A stretch of DNA of 64,000 nt, taken from assembly GCF_049243985.1 (NCBI RefSeq), contig NC_135384.1, positions 439,001 to 503,000 on the forward strand. Reading direction: 5' to 3'. Made by a program: the position numbers and the translations under genes. Below, one piece after another: positions 1 through 11,120 of the stretch. The DNA comes from Paroedura picta (Eukaryota > Chordata > Lepidosauria > Squamata > Gekkonidae). Position 1 is the stretch's first letter. Each line of letters begins with the position of its first letter. The notes under the pieces are model-generated. The model was given only the letters and a program-made list of their open reading frames with translations. It did not search any database and had not been told where the DNA came from.

Positions 1-367
1 AAAAACTGAGCCATGAAGACCAAGTCTCATGCCTCCCCCCGCCCCACCCGGCTGGGACAGCCCCTCCCTGGCCCACCCGGCAGCCAGAAGACCAGACAGC
101 AGGGGCTTCCCTGGGCAGCCAGGAGAGGTCCCATGGGACCGGCCGAGGCCACACCTTGGCCACAAGCCAGTATTTTCCGCACCTTGGCCTCTGGGCAGGC
201 CCTAACAACGGAAGAGCACAAAGGGGAGCTTGAGAAAGAGGTTTCCATCAAAACCACTCTGAGAGAGGAAGGAGAGTCCACAAGCACCCCCTTGGACTTC
301 CTGCCAGGCCTCAACTTATGCACTTCCTCCCTCTCTGTCTCCAAAAATGAGAGGGGGGCAGGGGGGG

Positions 368-388
368 GGGAGAGAGAGAGAGAGAGAA
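368..388. repeat. (GA)n microsatellite next to a G run
   Basis: A G homopolymer is followed directly by about ten GA units, inside LRCH4 intron 1. Confidence 0.85.
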
Positions 389-1997
389 ACTTTCAGAGGA
401 GGAGCTAGAAGGGGAGGCGGAGATGGCTTTGACTGGCTGAAATGCAAACTCGGGCCAAGACCTGGGGCCGCCTTATTTTGCAAAATGGCTACTTCTACTT
501 CTTGTAGGCTTCATCTCCTGGGGATTCTGAGGGTCCGCCTGGTCCTGCCCACATGCCTTGGGATTCTCCTTGCAAGGGCCGACCGCACAACACCACACAA
601 GGCTGGGCAATGGAATTAAGCCACAGGGGAGCCACAGGCTAAGAGCTCTGAACAGCTCCCCTGCCTTTCTGAGCAGAACTCCCCTCTCACCCACACACAG
701 AGGTCCCGTCTCCCTCCCAGCAAGGAGGGGAAGCTGCTCCGCCATGGATGCTGCTTTGCAGATTCTCTGGCCAGAGAGCCCCCAACCACACCAGTTGCAG
801 CAAGGCTGCAAGCGGCCAACCCAGGGGGGGGCAGCCCAAATTAGGCCGACCCCCCCCTTCCCCACCACTTAGTCCCCTTCTGCCCTCAGAAGCACAACCA
901 CAGAAGGAGGAAGGAAGGCACAGATTGGGGAGGGGGCAGCTCCAGACGCCTAGCTAGAAATAAGTCTTTTTAAAACCCCAGATGTTTCCTTCAAGGGCTA
1001 AAAAGCAGCTTCATGCCCACCATGCACAGGGTCCCCCCAGCGGCTGGGCAGCCTTCAGAATGCCCTCTGCGAGGCCCAGGAACCTGGCCGCATGCCCGCT
1101 CTCCGAGCTCTGCCCCCAGGACCCTTTGCCGGGAGCTGCTTGCCCGTCGCTCTCAGCCCACTCTTCTGTGATCGTGGGATGTGGGCGGTGTTGCTACAGA
1201 CTCCAGTGGGGTTGCTATGCTCCTCGAAGCTGGGACTTTTTTGGGCATTTCTCTTCCCTGCGGAGACAGCAGACCACACTGACTAGCAGCGGAAAGGGGC
1301 TTGCGGTGAGGGAGCTCCCAGGGTCCCTTAAAACGAGCCTGGTTTTCAAAGAGACTGGGAGGCGAGGAAAACATATTGAGCACAACCCTCCATCTCTGGC
1401 AGCCAAGGGAACCTTACGCTAAAAGCCGCTTCTCTCTGCCAATGCCATGTACGAGGGGCTGCCCTCCAAGGTGGCTTGGATTCAGAGCAAGGGGGGCAGG
1501 AATCGAGGGCCTGTGTGGACTGGGGCTGGAGGGAAAGACTAACTGGATACAACCCAGGGCTCTTCCTGGGACCATCCCCAGTGGCCGCGCCTAAACTAGG
1601 TGGCATTCTTCTGCCCTGGCTCCTCCGCCTCGTTCTGGGCGCTGTCTGACCCTGAGAGCTGTGAATGCAGCATAATCCCAAGAGCCAGATTAGGGGCCTG
1701 GCTTGAGGCACGTCTGATATCCCCCACAGCCCTTGTGGAGCGGGGAGCAGTCACACAGGTGCCCGGTTCCAGAAAAAGTAAAGAGCTGCAGGTTTCCTGC
1801 CTTCACCAGATCCCCACAGCCAGGAATAAGAATCGCCCCCTCCGCTCCAAGCCCCCTGAAGCTCACAGGGAGCGTCAGAAGAGAGGCTGGAGAGTCAGTC
1901 CCAGTGGGCCTCGAGAGCAAAAGTGCGCATGCAAGACCAGCCTCTGACGCTCAGTGCGCGATCAGCACGGTGCTTGTTCCCTCCTTCCAGCTGGCTC

Positions 1998-2031
1998 CGA
2001 GACAGACAGACAGACAGGCAGACAGACAGAG
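1998..2031. repeat. (GACA)n microsatellite
   Basis: About eight imperfect GACA/GGCA units lie in LRCH4 intron 1. It is a simple tandem repeat with no visible function. Confidence 0.85.
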
Positions 2032-5000
2032 CAGGCCCTCTCCCCTGACAAGCCTGAAACTGCAAAGCTGCACGTAAACGGATTACATAAATATGGGGGA
2101 ACGGCCAAGGCAAGCTCATTCCAGAGACCGAGGAGGGGGGCGAGAGGCAGGAAAAGGAAGCCCACGTGTTTCCAAGCACCCGGAGGTCAGCGCCTTGAGA
2201 GTGGGGCCTTCAGAGCTCACGTGGTCAGATTCCAGGGACGGCAGGCAGGGACTCCCCCTCCTTCAGCCCGCAGTGACGGTGGTGACTCAGCACTGCCCCC
2301 CCCCAGCTCACTGCAGCAGGGGTGGGGTGGGGGGGGCTTCCTTCCACAGGAGGGCTTCCCACTGAATCGAGGCAACCAAGCAAGGCAGAGACAGGCTGCT
2401 GCTTCCAGTCCCACAGAACCACCTAGTCGCACCTTGACCCCCACAGGGTCGGAGCAAAAGCCATTAAGTTTTCTAACCCATGTCAGAATCCGTTACAGGT
2501 CTTGTTGGCAAGGGCCACCACAACTACACACAAGGTAGTTAAACTCTCCAGAACGCATGGACTATACCGTCGGAAACAGGATTCCCTTCCCCCATTAGGG
2601 TCAAAGGATAAAGGTCATGGGAAACGTGACCTGGATGTCCTCTGCCCTCCCCTGCCCTTTATGTCACAGCAGCTATTTTAGGCCTGTTGGGAGGCCATGC
2701 CAGGATAGGCTTCCAAGGAGGTGGTGCTCCTGACGTCCCCAGAGGAAGGTCACCTGCCCAGGCCGCCTTGGCCAGAACATTCCTGAGCCCCAAAGGGGAA
2801 GAGGTCGGGCCGCCCAGTCGCTCACCCCACAAGGGTCCTGCAAGGCATCGCGGGGTCCAGCCTTCTTGCAGACCCTGCACTGCTTGCCCATCCAGAGCTG
2901 CAAGAAATCTCACAGAAGCAGCAGACAGAGCACACCTAGGCAGGTGCCAGGGGCGGAGATTGGCGTGCCCCGGTTCATCCCCCCCTTCCCAGCACACACG
3001 TACATCAGTCGATCAGGCTGGAAAGGACTGTTCTGTCTCTGCCGACTGCCTTGGACCAGCTGGTGTCTCTTGGCAAGCCCCCCCACTCCCCCCCACCTAG
3101 GCTCAAGCGAAAGGCCACAGGGAGATGAGGTCCGGGAGAAAGGCCACAGGGAGAAAGGCCACAACCCCCCACTCCACAATGCAAAACGGCCTCCAGCTCC
3201 ACACACAGGGCAGGGATCGGAGGGCCTCACGGACTCCCAGCCGGACCTCATCTGGCCCCAGCCAATCAAGGATTTCCTCTTGCCACTCCCCTCCCTTCCG
3301 CTGGGCAGCCATACAGCTTGGCCCCATAGGGCACAGCCGCTCTCTGGGGCAGGTGGAGGTGGCCAGGCAGCCTCGCCTCCCTCTGCCCCAGCCTGGGATG
3401 TGCTCTTCAGGCATCCTCTCTGCTCAGGACTCCCAGAGCGCGCCCAGTGCCGGGAGGGCAGCCGAGAGGGCAGCCAGCGTGGCCACAGGCCCAACCAGCA
3501 GCCTCGGCTTCTCCAGCGGAGCCGACGGAGCAACAAAACGAGGCCAAAATCATAATAATAAAAAAAAAGAGGCCAAAAGTGCTGCTGCCCAATCGCAGCT
3601 GACCTCTGGCCACCCAGCAGGGCTCTCAAGGCAGCTGGCTGTGGCCTGCCTCTGCACCGCCACCTGGGCTTCCCTGCTTAGCGTCTGACCCCTGCTGAGA
3701 TCAAGCTGGCCGGGCTCCTGTGCTGGCCAGCCTCCACCCGCTGGCGGGAGTGAGGCAGCCGCCATTGGTGCAGGGAGCAAAAGCAGAGGGACTTCCTGTT
3801 GCTGCCCGCTTGAATGGCCTGGGGGTGGACTGAACGGGGAGGGGGGCAAGCGGAGGGAAAGGGGATTGGAGCCTGTACGGAACCAGGGGTGCATTTCTGT
3901 AACAAGGAAGACAACTCTGTGGCTTCTCCGAGGGCCCCTGGGCACAGAGGTTGCAATGTTTGCAGCAGGCAGTTTCCTCCCCACCCCCTCGCTTCCTGGA
4001 ACCAGTGCTGCTGCTGCTGCTGCTAAGCCTTCCCCACCCTCCTCACAGGATTCAGCAGGCCTTTTCAGCCGGCCCTGGGGCCCACCGGGCACGGTCCACT
4101 AGGGGCCCACAGACGGAATCCCCAAAGACTGGCTTGCACAACCCTCCAGGGATTGGGGCCACCCCCAGTGCAACTGGCTTTCTTCCAGCTCTGACCAGTT
4201 TCTGCCCTCAAAGGGCTGAAGTCCACAGGAGCAGCAACGACCCCGTGGCAGGGCAAGGAGTCTACCTACTGTGCTTTCCAGAGAAGGAGCAAGGAGCTAC
4301 AGTGCTTGTCTCTAGGGAATGGAGCACATGGCACCGATTTAATCTTCTCTGAGCCCAAACAAGGCAAAACCCCTTTGAGGGGTTTGAATCTGGGGAGCCA
4401 CGGAGGCCACGGCTTCCTGGGCACTCTGGAAGCACCAAGAACAACAGGCCACTTGGGAGATGAGCAAGGCTCCGGTGGCCACCAGGGTCCCCTTCCCCTT
4501 TTCAAGACCCTCCTCCCTTTGAGAAATCCCAGCAGCAGCACCCAAGGAAGGCAAAGGAAAGGGAGGTCTGCCTCACCACGGCATTGCCAAACCCACTTGC
4601 ACAAGACCCAGGAACTCCCCCAGCCGTCTTTACAAGATGAGGCAAATTCGTGGAGGATCGGTCTGTCAAAGATGCAGTGGAAGCCCCACGCAGGATGGTA
4701 TTTGGATGGGCGGCTACGGAGAGAGGCCAGGGCCACTACGCAGGAGTAGGCAGAGGCGGGCCAGCTCTGATGACCCACGGCCTGGGAAACCCACAAGCGT
4801 TGCCAGAGGTCGGCTGGGCCCGGACGGCACTCTGCTCTGGCTGTTGGAAACTTCTGTCCTCCTCTTGTACTGACGGGCCTGTGCAAGGTCTGTGCCCTTC
4901 TCCGACAAAAGAGGCAGGCACCTGGAAAGCATGAATCGCCTCTCTGAAAGGACCACGCCTGCTGACCGTTCCCATGACATCCATTCAGGGCTTCCCGAAT

Positions 5001-5869
5001 CATGTGACTCAATTAATCCCTAGAAGCAACAAGGGTGTCGTGGGTGCCCCACAGTGCCAGGACACCACAAGAGCCACCCCCCGTGAGGAAGGGATTCTGG
5101 CCCCCTGCCACCCAGCCCAGCCCAGGCCCACACGACTCGCCGGCTCACTCAGGCACGCAACGGCGACTCACCCTGAGACCGGCTGCAGCAATGCAGGAAG
5201 AGCAGACCTCGTGGCACGCCCACCCTCAGCGGTAGTCTTGGGAGGTCTACAAGCCCTCCTTGGGCAGGGCAGGACAAAAATGAGACACACACCAACCCGG
5301 CCATGCTCAGCTTTGCTCCACAGCCTCAAGCGGCTTGGCCAGTGACTCCGGAGCACAAGGAGCCTCTTGGAGCGATCCCTCACGGCAACGCCTGACAGCA
5401 AATGGATTCCCACAGGTGTGCATGAAGTCTGGAGGCCACAAATCCACTTCCCACCCAGGGGGCAGCAGAGGCCCCTGCGCCCTTTTAACAGCCTTTTCTT
5501 CTACTCCAGTGACAACAACGCTACCTCAAGGACCTCTGGACGTCAAATATGATTTGCTCAGCTGCACATGGCCCCAGGCTAAAACCCAAGACATCGGCTA
5601 TGAACTTTAAAGCCTTTAAGTCAGGCTTCTAGTCCCCGGCTGGTCCAAATGGAACCACTTTACTCCCGGCTGCAGAGGTTCCGCCCATGACCCCCCTTGG
5701 CACAGAGGCTCCTGCTGTGTTCCAGGCCAAGGCAGACCTGTGGATCCTTAGCCAGGCAGTCCTCATGAAGAGGTGTCGAGGGCCACTCTGCGGCAGAACA
5801 GGACGCACCACCACCACCACCAGCACTGGGCCACAGCTCCGCCTAGAGCACTCTCTTCATGGGGATCGG

Positions 5870-6020
5870 TGGGAGAGCCTCTGCTTGGCACACTGGAGGT
5901 CCCAGGGATTGGTCCCTGGCAGCATCCCCCATTCCAAAGGGCCAGTGACTGGCGGCATGGAAGGCCTCTGCCTGAGACCCTGCAGGGCTGCTGCCAGTGA
6001 CCTGGATGAACCAACAGAAG
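5870..6020 (+). repeat. tRNA-derived SINE fragment, 3' half
   Basis: It contains the phrase order typical of a common lizard tRNA-SINE: a degenerate B-box-like segment (ccagggattggtccctggca), then an A/G-rich linker and a 'cctctgcctgagaccctgcag...gctgctgccagt' body. A minus-strand relative is at 53998-54160. The family is assigned from memory of the consensus; the ends are approximate. Confidence 0.6.
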
Positions 6021-6652
6021 GCGGCTTCAGAGGGACGCCTCATTTTTTCTTTGAATGGAAAGTTTCTCAAGGAGACCCGGAGAACAGAGAAGCATCTTTC
6101 CACATCAGGCCTGCCTTTAAAGGGGAGAACCGCCCTTCTCCCAAGCTTCCCTGGTCCTCATTGGCTAGCTCAAGACTTTCCTGCCAAGGTCCTCCCCCAG
6201 AGGAACTGACAGAGTATGCCGTGATGACAAAAGGCAGGCATTTCTTCCAGCAACCAGCACGTCTGCAGAGCTACCGGCCAGCCACAGAGAGCTGCCCCTT
6301 GGCCCACTGGGCGCCCAAGAGATGGAGCCCTTGGGGGCCACGTTCCAACAGGAGCAGCGTCAGCTCCCCAAGGGCAGCCAGGAGCTGCCATCCGGCCCCA
6401 AGCGAGGACATCCCGACACCAGCCTCCGAACCTCCGCCTCCAGCTCTCTATTCAGGGCCTGGTGCCGAACATTCAAGCAGCCCAGAGAGGATCATGGGGG
6501 CACTTAGCAAAAAGGGCAGCTAATAGGCCACTGCTCATCACAGTGGGGGCAAGAGAGGCCACGAGGTCCAACCAGCTGCCCTGAACTCCAAGCCAGCCCC
6601 TGACTCCGGAACAGTGTTGTCCAACCTGACCAGGGGGCAAATCTGCAGTGAA

Positions 6653-6656
<4 letters not shown>

Positions 6657-6694
<38 letters not shown>
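6657..6694. repeat. (TC)n microsatellite
   Basis: About nineteen uninterrupted TC units lie in LRCH4 intron 1. Confidence 0.95.
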
Positions 6695-6696
<2 letters not shown>

Positions 6697-7834
6697 GCTC
6701 TGTGCTCCCTGTCAGCTTTTCCATCTTCCGCAAGAGGCGTCTGTGTGAGCCGACCAGCCACTCCAAGGCAGGGCCCTGCAGCCCAAAATGAAAGGCAGGG
6801 AGGATGGGCAAAGACTTTGGTGGGGGGTTGGTTCTGCTACCAAATAAGCCCATAAGCACCTAACCCAGACCTTGGGCAGAACTCGCAAACAGAACCTCTA
6901 GGGCGACCCCTGTTGCCAGGAAGAGGCCGCAAGTGGGGCGGGAGTGGCTGCAGCCCAGAAAGGTGGAGTGGCACATCCCTAACGGCTTGTTCAGGATCAG
7001 ACTGCCAAGGACTCCACCCACCACTCTGAGCAATTGGCTTACGGGTGCAGAAGAGGGTGAGGCGGCCCCCGCTGCCCGTAGGAATCCATTTAATGCAGGC
7101 TGCCTCTCTCCACACGCAGGACTCACTACCAAAGCCCCCCCCCCCCCAAAAAAAACCAACACGCTTCTCCACATCATTTACTTTTGCAATTCAGCACCAT
7201 GTGGTGGGGGGTGGAGATGGCTGAGAGCAACTCAGGCAGGGCAGAAAAAGCCCCTCCATTTCCAGAGGCTCTTCAGCCCCAGCCCTTCCGAATGAGCTAC
7301 GGGGGAGGCCCACAGCCATGCGGCTGGCTCAGGAGGCGTCTGGCGAGCCGCCCTTGCAAACCGGCCCCATGGAGTGTGGGCCTGACCCACCAGGGCTGCT
7401 CAGTGGAACAAGGTCTTCCAGCACTCTCGACTGCGGGCCCAGCCAGCGGCCGCATGGAAGCCAGAGACACAGACCCTCGCGCAGAGGCATCATCTGGCCC
7501 CCAAAGGGCTCTGCCTCTTCCCGGGAAAGGCACCGTCCTCCTCACCCGCCACACAAGTTGTCCTTGTCAGTATCTTCCCTGCCAAGCAGGCACGTGGACT
7601 ATGCCAGACATCCTCGGTCCAAATGCCAGCAGCTTGTGGGAGGAGGGGAGAAGTCCGCCCCCTGCAGGGGCCTTGGAGCGCCACTCCTCACCATCGCACA
7701 AGCCGGCAGGCAGCATTGGCAGAGAGAGCGCTTCGAGACTCCTCACCTGCTCGGCCTGCCCTGGCTCTCCCCCAAATCTGAACCTCAGGCAGCCACAGGC
7801 AGGTCTACTTCCAACCCTCCACCTAAACCACGCA

Positions 7835-8130
7835 GGCCTACTGTGGAAAAAAGACAAGGAAAAGAAGCAGAGTTGGCTCTTCTATGTTACTTTTCTCTAC
7901 CCGAAGGAGGCTCAAAGTGGCTTCCAATCACCTTCCCTTCCTCTCCCCACCACAGACTCCCTGTGAGGGAGGTGGGGCTGAGAGAGAGTTGAGAGAAATT
8001 GCTCTGTGAGAACAGCACTATCAGGACTGTGACTACTAGGCCAAGGCCACCCAGCTGGCTGCATGCAGAGGAGTGGAGAACCAAGCCCAGCTCTCCAGAT
8101 TAGAAGCTGAGCTATGCTTTTTTATGACTG
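7835..8130 (-). repeat. tRNA-derived SINE, full-length-like copy
   Basis: Read on the minus strand, it gives the head 'agagctgggcttggttctc...', a middle matching 'cagccagctgggtggccttggcc', and a tail with 'agccactttgagcctcctt'. Relatives lie at about 14090-14290, 46150-46325 and 49940-50105. This SINE type is frequent in squamate genomes. It sits in LRCH4 intron 1. Confidence 0.7.
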
Positions 8131-8849
8131 GTCTGGGACCACAAGAGAATAAATTCTTAGAAGCTAAGAAGCACGGTGGGCCCCCGTGACAAGTAGCCGG
8201 CTTCCAAACACTCTTCTGCGGACGCGCCTGGCCCCCAGGCACTGAAAGAGGGGAAGGTCACATAAAGGTCCCCAAGATACGACCTCTCTGCCCCCTTGCT
8301 TTCACTGCTGCCACCCCAAAATGACACCATTTCAGCTGTCTGGACTGAGATCGGCCCACCCACTCCCTCAACATGAAAGAGGCCCACAAGGGCTCATGGG
8401 GGGGGGGAGGCCACCTGGACAGAGGGCCCCAACCAAACCAGCCACCCCTTCCCACTCCAAGAGCCCTGCTGAGAGGGCCCAGTGGTCCACGGCCCTTGGC
8501 TGGCAGCCCCTCGTTCCCACGGAGCCCTGCTGCAGGCGCCACGCCCTGGGGCACCTCAACGTCCCGGGTATCTCTGGGGAGTTGGCCCACGCAGGGCCCG
8601 GCACCTTCATCCCACTCAGCAGAGGACAAAACAGGCCCCGCCCCGCCTGCTCACCTGTCCCCTCCCGAGCAGGGCAGACGCAGGTGGCGCCCCTCGGCCA
8701 GAACAGGCCACGGAGGACATCCCGCCCTGCCCATCAAAGCCACGCCATATCACCAGGAGCCCCCAATTCCTCCCGAGCACCGAGAAACCTCCGCCCCCCC
8801 CCCATCCTCTCTGTGCCTCTAAGGGAACTTAGCAGCCCCTCCTGCGCGG

Positions 8850-9330
8850 GGGGGGGGTCTCAGCTGCCGCCCCCCGCCCGGTGGCCCACCTGGCAGGGCT
8901 GTGGGCACTCAGAGCTAAGGGGCGGGCCCAGCGGGGCCGGGCGGGGCGAGAGGGACCGGGCTTCCGACCACGCCTCTCACCCGCCTGCGTGGTGTCGCTG
9001 AGGTCCCAGCGCCGGGCCGCTCCGCCGGGGAAGTGCCGCAGGTGCCGGCCCGCCAGGCTCAGCTTCCCGGAGGCCGCCGCCTCCTCCAGGGCGCGCTCGT
9101 GGCCCGGCACGGAGGGGGAGGGCGGGGGCAGCGGCTCGGCCCCGCCCTCGCCCGCCGCCATGCCGCAGGTCGCGCTCTTCCCGCGGCGGCAGCGCCTGGC
9201 CGAATGGACGCTCGGGGGCGGACACCGCGAGACCCCAGCCAAGGGGGGCGGGCGGGAGGCGGCACGCAGCCTATCAGACGCCGGCGCGAGGGACGCGACC
9301 ACTCGCGGGAAGGCAGGCGAGCCCGTTAAC
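8850..9330. promoter_or_regulatory. LRCH4: CpG island promoter of LRCH4
   Basis: A dense CpG block spans the LRCH4 start codon and its presumed 5' UTR (9162 to about 9330 on the minus strand). No TATA box is seen, which fits a housekeeping-type promoter. A spacer with repeated CCAAT boxes follows and is probably shared with divergent FBXO24. Confidence 0.75.
8981..9161 (-). CDS. LRCH4: LRCH4 coding exon 1 (partial gene)
   Basis: The exon encodes 60 residues plus one base, then a consensus donor (GTGAGAGG, first base 8980). The protein starts MAAGEGGAEP, has a proline-rich stretch, then ALEEAAASGKLSLAGRHLRHFP and a segment ending WDLSDTTQ. This matches the N-terminus of LRCH4, a leucine-rich-repeat protein with a calponin-homology domain and a C-terminal membrane anchor. 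The exon stops just before the first leucine-rich repeat, and the phase 1 join fits the expected 'A-D-L-S' continuation. The frame stays open upstream of this ATG, but similarity begins here and the start lies in the CpG island. FBXO24 is its divergent neighbour, as on human 7q22. The other exons are outside the window. I am confident of the identity but cannot judge whether the gene is intact. Confidence 0.9.
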
Positions 9331-9339
9331 CCCGGACAG

Positions 9340-10116
9340 CCAATCCAGCGGAAGCACGGCCGCCAGGCTTCCTCCTTTCGCTCCTAGCCAATGAGTCCTT
9401 TCCGACGAGCGCTGACTGCCATTTTAACCAATCACCGCCAGGGATGGTGGCTCGCCCCGCCCATTTCCCCTCGTTCTTCAGCAAATGAAATTCGAAGACG
9501 GCGGGTCCCTTTAACTGTTTCCCAACCACTAAGCGGCCAAGTGGCCTTATCGCAGCGTGCAGCCTACGGGCGCAGGCGTGTCCTAGCGTGTGAATGACAG
9601 CCGCTCTTCCAATCGGACAAGAAGCAACGCCGCCAAGCGCTTTCGGCGGTGAGGTCGCAAAGACCGCGGGCGAGGGAGGCCGAACGCCGGCCATCTTGAG
9701 AAAGGGAAAACTGACAGTTAGCTGGCGAATCCCCAGGAGTTAAAAAGAAACCTCCTCAGGGCAGTTGGCCAATCAGGCTCAAATTTACCTCAAAGGGATA
9801 GGCGGGTCTTCATAGCGTTGAAAGATGAGGAGGCGGGCCAATCGGCAACAGGAGAGTGGGCCATCTCTGCCTGACTGACAGGCCGCTTTGCCAAGAGCTT
9901 CTGGACTCTGCGTCCGAGGGCGGAGCGGAGAAAATGGCTGCTTGGCGGCCCGCCGACCTCCCTCCTCCGGGGCTTCGTAGCCGGGCAGGGCTCTGTGTTC
10001 CCGCGGGCGGGCGGGCGGGCGGACGTCACAGTGGGCGGTTGCCAGGCGACGGCGGGCTCTGTGAAGGCAGCAGGCCCGCGCTCGTCGCCTAGAGCCATGT
10101 CCCCGCGGGCAATTGG
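9340..10116. promoter_or_regulatory. Cluster of CCAAT boxes between LRCH4 and FBXO24
   Basis: CCAAT occurs at 9340, 9388, 9428, 9609, 9769 and 9838 on the plus strand, and as ATTGG at 10112. CCAAT is the core site of the trimeric factor NF-Y, which often marks TATA-less bidirectional promoters. The motifs are read directly; NF-Y binding is inferred. Confidence 0.6.
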
Positions 10117-10550
10117 CCATGTGGACAGGGGCCCTGCCGCGCCTCGGCCATGCTGGGCCCAGCAGCAAGGGTGGGTCTGGGCTCGGCCCCGCCGCACGCG
10201 CGCCCGCCGAGGGGCCGCCATGAGCGACAGGCGCCTCGCCCCGAAGCCCCCGCGCGCCCAGGGACCGCCGGCAGGGAGCAGGCGACCCTTGCCCGATGCC
10301 GCCCCGGGGAAGGGGGCCCCAGACCCCGGCCGCCGAGGAAAGCCAATGCCCGGCGCCTCACGACCCCTCGCCCGGCCAGCGGCTGCTCTGGCTGCGCGAC
10401 GGAGGGGAGGGGAGGGCGTGCTGGCCCCCGGGGCTCGGCGAGGGGGATGCAGCCGGGACTGGCCTGGGACCCGGAAGGTCCAGGCGCGAGCACCCACCCT
10501 GGCCTAGCCCGTCGCACAGGGTTGCTGTGAGCGGGGAGAGGAGAATGATG
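9900..10550 (+). promoter_or_regulatory. FBXO24: CpG island, likely FBXO24 promoter and first exon
   Basis: A second CpG-dense block lies 0.6-1.2 kb upstream of the first FBXO24 exon that I can place. The missing first exon, with the start codon, is probably here. Candidate ATGs with fair context are at 10097, 10150 and 10220. For the 10150 ATG a GTGGGT donor follows after seven codons in phase 0, which would join correctly to 11121. I cannot choose between candidates from sequence alone. Confidence 0.55.
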
Positions 10551-11120
10551 CAAATCCCCATTGGGAAGCAAGGAGGGGTATCTGTGAAGTAAAAAATTCT
10601 AATAAAAGATTTTGTGCATCATCTCCTAAAGTATTGAACACATTCCTGTTATTCCATTGACCCAATCAGACTGAAGTAGCATGCAACCCTTTTCAAAGAC
10701 GTTTTAACTCTGATGGCTTCCACTGCGCCCCAGGAACCCTTGTTCTGAATGAGCCCTGAGAACCCTGGGCTGGAACATCTCCTAAGGACTTAAGAAATGA
10801 AGCTGGGGGGGGGGGGCACCTTTGGGCCACGTCTGAGGCTTTCCTGGCAAACCACCTTGTGTTTTAATGGGTGTGCAGCAACCAAAAATTCAACATTTTC
10901 AGCCTGCAGCTGCAGAAATACTGCCTATCATGCAGCTGCTAAAAGTAAGAGAGCCTTGCCAGGAGACTAAATGTGTCAGTCCTAAGAAGAAGTGGTTTCT
11001 GGCTGAGGCTTGGAGTTTAGCAACTCTTTTTTTTTTTTCATTTGGAGCACTGGAGATGAGATTGTCCAGGCCTGTTCACCCTTTCCCCTCATTTCCTTCC
11101 TCCCCCCCCCCCCACCTCAG

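Larger units (their letters stand above)
1..8980 (-). other. LRCH4: LRCH4 intron 1 (partial), no further exon seen
   Basis: This stretch lies downstream of the LRCH4 exon 1 donor on the minus strand. I looked for the next conserved exon, which in LRCH4 orthologues starts with Asp-Leu-Ser-Arg-Asn and runs into leucine-rich repeats. No minus-strand frame holds it, so the intron is at least 8.98 kb and the rest of the gene is to the left. Plus-strand open frames here are proline/serine-rich low-complexity translations without a domain. The stretch contains simple repeats and two SINE copies, listed separately. Confidence 0.75.
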
